From positions 10,044,001-10,108,000 of the forward strand of contig NC_079889.1 of the NCBI RefSeq assembly GCF_029227915.1: a stretch of DNA of 64,000 nucleotides. The letters are read 5' to 3'. This document shows, piece by piece, positions 52,331 to 62,900 of the stretch (its first letter is position 1; every line of letters starts with the position of its first letter). A model generated the notes under the pieces. It saw only the letters and a program-made list of their open reading frames with translations, was not told where the DNA came from and searched no databases. Made by a program: the position numbers and the translations under genes. The DNA is from Hydractinia symbiolongicarpus (taxonomy: Eukaryota; Cnidaria; Hydrozoa; Anthoathecata; Hydractiniidae).

Positions 52331-52649
52331 GCTTTTTACCATCGACCTTTAAATTCAGTTGCTAACAAGTAGGCTTAATTTTAATGGAAAAGTTGTTTGA
52401 TGGTTGCTTAGCGCAAAAAGAAAAACTCCAGTCAACATTTATCAGTTCCTACCCATATATAGTTGTTTGATTTAGCATCAATTCTTACTATACTCAAACC
52501 AAATAATTATTTGGGCCCAAATCAGAAAAAAAGAAGACTGTTCCCTGAATGAGCATATCAATATCAGTGTCAAGCTAAACACGTATTGGCTCACAGCTGC
52601 AATCAGATAATAACCTTTTGTTCGTATTTTCCCTGTGTCTAACACTGAC

Positions 52650-52711
52650 CATCCTCGCCCCAGGGTCTTGTGTCCCCTGAGCCGTTATTAAAATCCCTGG
52701 GAACGAGGTTG
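52650..52711. mobile_element. Small inverted-repeat element of the CCTCGTTCCCAGGG type
   Basis: It starts CATCCTCGCCCCAGGGTC and ends CCCTGGGAACGAGGTTG, with CCCCTGAGCCGTTATTA inside, also found in the neighbour at 52225. Confidence 0.65.
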
Positions 52712-53907
52712 CAACACTGACCTGACCCTTTTCCCATTCTCCTCTAAGTATAGCTGCGTCCCGAGTTTTAAAAGCAAGTGTAAAATTAAGAGAGACCTAG
52801 CAACGAAGTTGTTTTTATTTGTATTTGTTCTTTAAGTAAACTAAACAAACAAAAAACAGATGTGAATTTGATGTAAATAAACATCAGGTCCAAATAGGAG
52901 CAATGTGGAGGAGAGTCATTATATGGCAGGTGCGCCAAGTTGGTCTTAAATTATTTAGTTCTATTTTTTTCCTTGTAGTTTATAAATAATTCTTTTCAAT
53001 TCTCGTTTTCTTTTTTTTCTTTCTTATTTTTTTTTTGTTAAAAACGATTTAAGGCAGTAAACATGATTTTTGAAAAGTAATTGTAAAGGATTGTATGAAA
53101 AAAAAGAAAATGACGTTAATTCCATTCCATCCATATTTATTAGTTTCTTTAAACTCATTTTAAGACAAAGACATATATTAACTTACTCAATGGAGCTCGT
53201 CTCCATGCTTTTTTTGAGAGACTGTGCGTAAAGAAATTGATTTTTGTATTTCGGGAAGAAAAAAATTAGATTAACAGCAAGCATGTCAAAATGCCAAAGC
53301 CATTGCGCCTTACGCGAAAACAATCTACATATCCTATTTTTTGTTTAAGTGTAAAAAAAGTCACAGAACGAGGTTGGGCGCATGTTTTTAACTTTAAGTC
53401 TTGCAACTGTTTTTGAATTTTTGGGACCTATTATATCCCGATAGCTGGATTGATATTAACGGGTTTAAAGCACTGCTTACTTAGCTGCTATGACAATTTT
53501 CAGCGCTCATGCCTGCATTACAGATATATATTTCCTCCCTAAAAGGGGAAGCTGATTCAACATCCTCACATTCAGACTTAATCATTGTTTTCCAGCAAAA
53601 TGAATATAAAAAATATGCACACACACACACACACACACAAAGAGAGAAAATTGAAAAAAACAAGAAATAAAAAAAGAGATTTAATTTCCAATGCCTACCG
53701 TACTTTCTATTGAAAGGGTTAACAAAATGTTCCTATGAATAAATTCTTGTTGTATTGGAACCTTACTTATAAAATATTTATTGTGACCTGAGATAAAACA
53801 TTGAGTTTACATAAGTTTCCGCCTCAATAATCATAGCTTTCTGATTAAAGGTTAAAATTTGCATTATTTCCTGTAGTTTGCTGATTAAATCAAAGTAAAC
53901 GTTTTCC

Positions 53908-56900
53908 ATGGATAAAGAATTATATTGCAAAATTTGCTCGAATGTGTATTCTGATGCTGTGATTCTGCCATGCAATGATTGCGCATGCGCAAGTTGTTTA
54001 GTATCAACTTTAGATATAGATGTGAATCAAACTAATAATCGCTTGATCAACCACTACAGTAAGAACGGGGTAAATGAGACAGTAACACGTGAGTGTCCAA
54101 TCTGCAATCAAACTATATTATTACCTCCAAATGGTGTGCTAGGCTTACCGAGGTTTAAAATTATAGATCCGCTACTTGAAAGCATTCGTGAGAAAACCAA
54201 AAGTAAGTTGTTATGTTGCTATTGCTGTTTGTTTTGTTTTTGTTTTTGTTTTTGTTTTTGCGTTCATTCTTTTAAAAAATTGGCTGATATTCACGTTGTG
54301 GCTATTAATAATAACACCATGTCATCAATTATCATCCCGTGTTATTCAATTTTATCCTATATAAACCCATGCCATGCCGTGGTCAATCCATGCATTCGAA
54401 GCATTCCATCTATATTGACGCATTCTAACCTATGTCTACCTATGCAATCCTATATCGATGTTCTATGTTATACTATGTCACCCCATGTCGTTCCATGTCA
54501 TCCCATGTCATTCCATGTCATCCTAGATCTTTGGCCGCTTTGATCCATTAATTGCATTTGTCTTTTTATAACTTATTTTCTTTACATATAGCTAAGGTGC
54601 TCTGTGATTTTTGTGAAGATTTCGAGAGAGCCGAAGCAACACTAAAGTGTGTAGAATGCAGCTTTAACTACTGCAGACCATGTTTCGACTCTGTACATGT
54701 AAAACGCGGACCACTAGCTGGTCATCAAATTATACACCCATATCATATCCGCGACTATGGCTATGACTTCTGCACAACGCATCATCCAGAAAGAAAGAAA
54801 TTGTTTTGTATTGATTGCCAACTATGTGTCTGTTTCATATGCAAAGAGATCGGCGCACACGAGAAGCATAAAACTGAGTTGGCAACTGCACTTTTCGATC
54901 AAGAAAAGGTAAAGAAAGAGAATTTAACTTATGTTAGAAGACAAAGTTATACGTGCTTTAAATTTTTTTACGTTTCGTTGTGTATTTGTAACTGGAAAAA
55001 TATGTTAACCTTGTTAGATTGTGGTTCTAAAAAAGAAAAAATTCAGGGGACCTTGTAGAGGGCTTTCTATAGAAAAGTTAATGTTATGCAAAAAATACAG
55101 ACCAGATGTTTCAAAGTAAAAACAAAAAGATTTCTTACTTTGCTAAGAGGTAAAATAGAGTCAAAGAAAAATCCTAAGAATTGTTTGATTTTCTTTCTAG
55201 ATGAAAATGAGCGAGACAAGCAATGATTTGGAAGATCAAGACAAAAAGCTTTTGGAAGCTATTCAAAGAAGTGAAGACTTCGCTATATATGTTAAGGTAT
55301 TACAGCCAGCAACTTCTGGTTTTTTTTGCTAATTATATTTTGCTAATTATATATATGCTATTTAAGGAAAAAAATTGTCAGTTATCAATTTAATCTTAAC
55401 TAAGTATTAAACAGACTAGAGTTGCTAACGGTCACTATAAATATAAATCTCGTCCCCAGGGCTTCTTTTTCGCTTTCTGATATGTGGCTACAAAAAGGGA
55501 AAAAGAAGACCTGAGGACGAGATTGAATAGAATGTATTAAATCGCAGGGCTTCATTCACGAGGCAAAACACATTTTCAATATCCCAACCTCGTTTGCATG
55601 GCATTATGTCCTTACATTTGAGGAATCGCCTCATAATGACGGCTCTAGGCAAGGGGCCTTGGGAGAGAGGATAGGGGAATCCGTGCACCAACTTCTAAAA
55701 TTGTGCTTGTTGCGTTTAATGAATGAAAGTTCACATTGGTTCAGACAATAGGCACCGAGACAGAAAATCATGTGATAAGCGAATGTGATCGTTTGATTGG
55801 TGCAATTCAACGAAAAAAAGAAAAATTTCTTGCTCAAATTTCAAGCGAATACAATCGTTTGCAAGAGCGAATCTCCACTGTGGTAAATGAGTTAAACGAA
55901 GATCATAGAATCTTGGGAGGTCTGGATGAAATTATCACATCAGCTATAAATAGCGATGACGTTATTGGTGTTCTAGAGGTTAGTATTATTTTACTGATGT
56001 AATTATTTGTTTCTGGCTTATTTATTTGCCAAATTTACTGACCCATGGTAGAATTGACACACAGAATTTACCAAGGCCTTTCTGAAAGGCCTTGGTAAAC
56101 CTGGAGTCCAAACACCAAAAGGAATTGACACACAGGAAGGACTTGGTAAGGTTAATTCCTTTTGTTTCTTGTCTAATTTTTAAACAATTATCTAATACAG
56201 TTGCGATGTGAAGCACTTGACGTATGTTTTTCCATTCCATATTATTTCGTTATTACAGTTTATAAAATTAGTAAGTGCCTCTTTTAATTAATGCAAGATT
56301 ATCACGAACAGGAGCTACAGTGGTATCAGCGGCAAGCATTCTTTCGACAAATATTGCTTATATGTTAATGCATCGATGACACATGTTTTTAAATGCGATT
56401 GAGATATGTCGAAGTAGACATCAACATCTCTAAATATCCACTATGTAATCTGAGACGCATTTACGTTTTTCATATCATTTTTATCATCTTCATACCGCTT
56501 TTTTAGAAATCCATGTTTTATTACGGAGTTTCATACCGCGAAAGGTCTGGGCACTACCGAAGCGCTTGTAGGGACAAATTTTTATATCCCTCGCAGAGCG
56601 TAAGGCATTTGCTAAGAAAAACATGCAGTACGCAGAGAATTATTCACTTTTTCCTTTGTATTTTTACTTTTTAAACTGGTGCGATATATTGATTTTACAA
56701 TACAGTAGTTACTCTACTAGTAGCTATATACAAGCTCATTAAACCGATACCTAGGTTTGTGTTTGCTAGAAACTTTATTTAACTAACCAGGGCGCAGCTA
56801 CCTACTTTTTTTATAAACCAAATTAAAAATTGTCAAAAAGCTGGATGTATCGGTCTCGTATTTTTTGTTAGTTAGGGGTCACACTGGGTCACTCATATAT

Positions 56901-59900
56901 ATCGTAGCCTTATTCATACAGTAATCAGATATACAGGTGGGCAAGTGCCCAGATGCTAAAAATAGGATCATAAAAACTCATTTCTAATATCACTCAACTT
57001 CAAAAAACATCAAACAGTGAACACCAACTTAGCCTTAAAAATTGCTACGCCTCAATTTTGCATTGGAATAATTTTACTGTAAAGTACAAAGTTTCGACCG
57101 CTACGAAATATAAAATAAAATAATATAATGTGGTTAAAATAAACAAATTTAATGGAAAATAACTTTTTAAACAAATTTAGTGACTTTAACTGTTTTCGTC
57201 AAATATTTTCGGTTGCCAAATTTCTCTTATGTCTATGTATCAAAATTACTATACCTATCACAAAATTGTAAAAGTTCACCTTGCCTAAATTTATTCTTGC
57301 ATTTTACCAAAATTAAGAACACAATACAATGTAACATGCTATTATACATATCCCTTCCTAGCTAGTTATGTAACATTATATACAATAATTTCTAACGAAA
57401 AGTCAAAGCCAGTCATTATGTCGTCATTAAAGTATGTATTTTATTTTCAATCGATTTCATCTGGGCTCTTTTTTTATATAACTAGTTAGCTATACTTTGC
57501 AAATAAATCCTTCATTAAATGCTCTTCCATGTTAATCCATGTCAAACTTGCAGATCCTATATAGATCATATATGTCAAACTTGCAGATCCTATATAGATC
57601 AGCTATAGCTTACTGTTAGAAAAACTTCCTTCAAGTCTTTCTATAGCTAGCTGTAATTTTTATTTCTTCTTGCCAAAGTGCACTGATAATGATAGAATAG
57701 TGTTTCTTTTTAACCATTACTTTATTCCTCACAACATAAAATGTTTGGTATATGTAGCTTGCAACAGGAAGCTAACACCTAAAACCAACATCAACAATAT
57801 GTCTTCTCTTGCCTCTCTATAAGTCAGTAATTTAAGTTTTCTTCGATTCCAACATCTTACTCATGTCAATATACCACAAAGAGGGTTAGCAACACCATTT
57901 AAACGTGTTATTAAAAAGCAAAACGTCAGTTAAAGTAAAAAATTAGTTGATAAACATCAGGCAAGATTTTGCATTTCTGCCTCTTTTCGCAGCACTAACC
58001 AGAATAGTTGTGAAAAACTGACCATAAAAATTATTTGAGCCATTGAGACAAATGAAAACAAGCCAAAAATGTGTCCCTACAAAGCGCTTCGCTAGCGCCC
58101 AGACCTGCGCGGTATGAAACCCGTAATACCGTTTCATTTCTCGTTAAGTTTATACTGTTTCTCTTTTCTTATTTAGTCGACAGCACTGATGAATACAAAG
58201 TAAGTCCTTGCATATAAGTTTTATATACTTCATACACTTGTTCATTCCTACCGTAACTAAGAACTTCCCTAGTTATCGCCCTCCTTGACAGTCTGCTATT
58301 GCTAAATTTGTCCAACAGCTTTGGATTAGTTTAACAGAAAAATATTTCTGTGCTTAACAGCTTCATTTTGTTTAACGTGGCTGCGGAAACGCTACTTTGT
58401 TGCAGTTTTGCAGATGCACGTAATAGGCAGATGCACGTAATAGCAAAAATGGGTAACGCCCAGTCTATATTTTATAATGTTCTCATTTTGTGTGTGGACG
58501 AGACGTAGAGAATGCTGCGAACACGAGAAGTAGCAAAAATTGTATTTTTTGTTCATTTTTTTTGCGACAATGAATCCTTTTTTGACAGTTTAAGTGTCAG
58601 CTCAATGGACGACGCGTTCATTAAACTTTCTTCTATGCTTTTTTACCGTTTTTTGAAGCATTGAGTTGACTTCGGTTGTGCGTTTTGTTTAGAATAAAAA
58701 TTGCTCGAAGTACATGCCACGAACATATTTCAAATGCAAAAAAGAACTGCAAGATAACACCATTCAGTGGATTGGTTCTAGATGTTGTACAACTAAGAAA
58801 GGAAATAAACGCACTTTCATGGCTTAGGCAACCAGGTATCGTAAGGAGTTTGACCTTTTTTTAATTTTCGGCGCTTCACGCTTCAACAGTCAAGAGATAA
58901 ATGGATAATAACACTTAAAGATTTGCATTTTTTAACATACCGTTAACGCTGTACTTAGTTGGCTTTGCTTATCCGAAATTAATATAATCAAATAACTAAC
59001 AATCAGCATGCCAATCTGTCATTAATATTGTCTGGCTGTACTTAATTTTCAGTGGGCCCAAATATTGGACCAATAACGTTTTAAGAAATCACGCGCAGTA
59101 CTGTTTCAAATCTAAATTAATTCATTTAAATAATTCTAGAACCACCAATGTTTGAAGAACGAGATTGTTGCGCCAGAAATAACCAAATATTTTTATCATG
59201 GCAACCACAAAAAGGTCTCGCTGATTCGTACTACTTATTAATGAATGGAAATCTGGTATATCAAGGTAAACAAAATAAGCACGTATGTGTGGATGTCGAT
59301 TATAATGCAACCTACTCATTTCGCATCTTCGCTGAAAATGCTGCAGGAAAAGGGAAGACTGGCGACGAGCTGCTGATTAGTACTCCTACAGGTATGATTA
59401 ATCTCGTTTTGAACTTCTCCAGGCATGAATTATCTTGCTTTGAACGTAAAGAGACAATCCCTTTGTTGATCTAACATAAATGCAGGAGTGCGTTTCACCT
59501 GCCTCATCATAGCCTCCTTAATAAACATTTATACGAATAACAGTTTTTACAACGTTTCAAAGGCAAAGGTGCCAAGGTAAAATGGTATACCTACAAACAA
59601 CAGTGAAGAATACGCAATTGCAGGCGTGGTAGAGAGTGAGACAATCAAATTTTGAACGCCTGGCCTGCGCGTGTGAAGATGTATGTGATTCCGCATAGTA
59701 TTAGCCAATTTACGCTTTTGTCAATTTTTGAAAAAATTACGAAAAACTGGCTTTACTTCAGTAATTTTATCCACAATATTAGCCCTGAGTTCTTCAACAC
59801 CATTTATAGGTTTCACTTTTGAAGTTGATGTTAACAAAACACACGAAGAAATAAAAGTATCACGTGATCTTTTATCCGTACGATGCAACGCAACAGAAGA

Positions 59901-62900
59901 ACTGCAAACAGTATTTGCTGACACCATATTGTCACGTGGTGTTCATTATTGGAAAACACGTGTTGAAAATGTTTCTAATAAAAATTCATCTAAAAGTTGC
60001 ATAGCAATTGGAATAACACAGGCCAAGGATGATGGAGATACTATTGATAATAATGGAGATAAAAGAGGTACCCTAAGTTTCCTTCTTCTGATTTTACTCC
60101 CAGATGTTTTACCTCGCTTCTACAGTTTTATTTTAAAAGAGGAAAAGACTGAAATATAAAACAGGGGACCAGATTACATTTTTATACCCCTATTTTGTTC
60201 AAAATGGATGCCGAGTAGCTATTTCATGTTAAAGATGCACAAAAACTTGTTGTTTGTGACTGACTTTTTATTTAAAATTATTTAACAATTTTATTTTTAG
60301 ATCGCGCAAGTATTGAATATGCCATTTTAATTATGCTTCATTCTCGTACGAAAAAGAGGGTCGATGCCAACATGGTTCAAATTCACCGATCACCAAATGA
60401 AATCGTTCAACAAGACATAACGCTTAGGCTGGATACAAATCAAAAGTTCTTTGATGTTTATGTTAATGGAGTTTTAGTTAAGCGAGACGCATACTGTGAT
60501 CACACCTTTGAAGATATAACGTTGTGTTCTTTTACGCCGTTTGTACAGTTTAAACATGTGACCATGCAAGTGCGTTTTATTAATAACTTATCTATGCCAA
60601 ACGCTCGACCAGGTAATTATACAATCTTAGTGGTCACACTAAAATAAGTTTTAGAAGTCAGCCCGCACATGATTTTCATTCGAAACTGTTCTATAAAGAA
60701 CTTAGTACATGACTAATGCAAAAAAACTTCAGAGACCTGGACAAAGTTGAAAATTTTGTTGCGCAGAACTACTGTAATTTATAGCAGCTATCATTCTCAC
60801 AACAAACACATGTCTATTTTACTCAGGTATATCCATAAGTTTTCTAAGAAGTCCATTAACCCTATTTCGTATGAACTTTTTCCGGCCTTGAATGTGTAAA
60901 GGGACAAAAAGTGCTCGCTGTCCATAACTTCTGACGAGTTATAGTTGAGATAAAACTTACCACAATTGACACAAAAGAAATAAAATAGCATAATTATTTT
61001 CTTGATGACGTAAGCATTTTTTGTGTAACATCACCTTAAGCTTTAAATCAAGGAAAATGCGTTAGCTATCAAAGTCGCGTTTAAGAACGTTCTGAACAAT
61101 ATTTTGTCATTACTTTTTTGTTTAAATGATTTGAATATATATATTATCGGATTAGATCCGTGAAAAACAGAAAAAGTGGACTCAACAGGTTCCAAAACTT
61201 AAGTAAAATGCAAAACAGAACTTTGTGAAATTTTCACGATCATGTGATTGTTATAAATAAAAATATTAAAAATATTAATGGTCACTAAGTTTAAAAACAA
61301 TTGAGAAATTAATTTAGAAGGTATTACTTTACTTGGTTAATTTTTCACGGACACCTAACCCACCCCTCCATGACCCACCTATCTCCTTGAATAAAAACCT
61401 TCTGTCTGTTATTACAATCATATTCGTAGCACCAGTTTATTTCCATTTATATTATTGTTCTAAAAATTGTGAGTAAACTATTAGGTAAGAAACGTATGAT
61501 CATAAACTTTACTACATTTAGTACTTATCCAATTTTTTATTATTTCAGACAAACCGTGCCTCGATTCATCCAACTGTTTTGCAATAAACACTGAGATCAT
61601 GTTTCACTGGATTGACAAATCCACAGCAGTTGATGCTTACATACTGGAAGTATTTCTGGACCTTGAAACTGATAAAGGTCGCGTAGTGTATCAGGGAAAC
61701 AAATCAAATTTCCCATATGACGCTGAGGAATACAATACAACTATATTTGCTCGATTGTATGCTATTAATATAGTCGGAGTGAGCGAGTTTAGTGATATAT
61801 TATGCGTTAAAACAGCCAAAGGTAAGGGAATTTCTAGCGTTCTTCTCTTTATTTTTAAGAGTGTGCAAATAAAAAATTCGTAACGTTACACGTGACTTCT
61901 CTTAGAAAGTTAAAACGTTTTTGCTTTAGTTGATATGTATGATTATCAGCAAAATTGATGAGTAAAAAGTTGAGTCATGCAATCACTTCTATGATTCGGG
62001 ATATTCCGTGTGATGTAAGGTTTTGGCTTTGCGTTGGAAAAGTATCACATGCGCGCGCATTCTTAAATGCAGAATTGCAAAATTAAACATCCGTAATCAA
62101 GGAGATCCAATGAAACACAGAAACTTACACTAAAGTTCTTGCAACTTGTCGTAACGAGAAGAAAATAGCTGAGAAAATTAACTTCAGTGGCTTTTGTTTT
62201 TTGCATTACTAAGAAACCCACAAATTAATGTAGTTATCCATGTTTTCGTATGGACCCTTTTTAAATGCCACACGCATGCGCGTTGTTACGAAATTTGGAG
62301 ATGCTTTTAGCTATATTGTAGTCAAAACTATACTGTAGTCAACAAAAAAGAGAAAGGTAAAATAAGATTTACAACTTAATCTTCTAGGTTTAAATTTCTC
62401 CTTTGACGACGTTAACTATTCGGCTTTGCAATTATGGTCTTCAAACCGTTCGGTAAAATATTCATCTCCAGAGCCCATCGTTTTATTCGGTGACTTTAAG
62501 TTTGAGCAAGGAATCCATTTCTGGAAGTTGGCTATTGAACAATATGACGGGAGAGACACGAAACTTGGTAAGATTACAGCAGGCATGAAAACTGTTGAGC
62601 TTTCAAACTGTTTGTGGAGAACTCTTCCTCGTCTTGAACTCGCAAGAATCAATGAATTAGTTATAATAAAGAAAAAGTGCGACCGAGATGGAGAGTGTAA
62701 AGAGAGTTGTAAGTTAAGAATTCATAAATCACTTTTTGTTCTTAGGAATTGGCATCGCGGCAAAAAACACAAGCGTCGATTTGTTTGGAGTCCAGGACTC
62801 TTATATTATCAATATAACATCGAGCAAACCAAGCGAGACACCCATGTTTACAATAGATGTTGTTAAGAAGAAAAAAGTTATCTTGCAGACTGAGTTTGCG

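Larger units (their letters stand above)
50930..53907. other. Divergent intergenic region between CRAL-TRIO and TRIM genes
   Basis: Both flanking genes read outward, so their promoters should be here; no TATA box or start could be fixed. It contains a 32-bp palindrome at 51781-51812, two CCTCGTTCCCAGGG-type elements and a CA repeat at 53618-53639. Confidence 0.55.

Noticed and set aside
62653-62740. Continuation of the SPRY-2 reading frame past 62567
   Set aside because: Intronic: the donor at 62568 and acceptor at 62745 restore the SPRY core LGIGIAA in phase.
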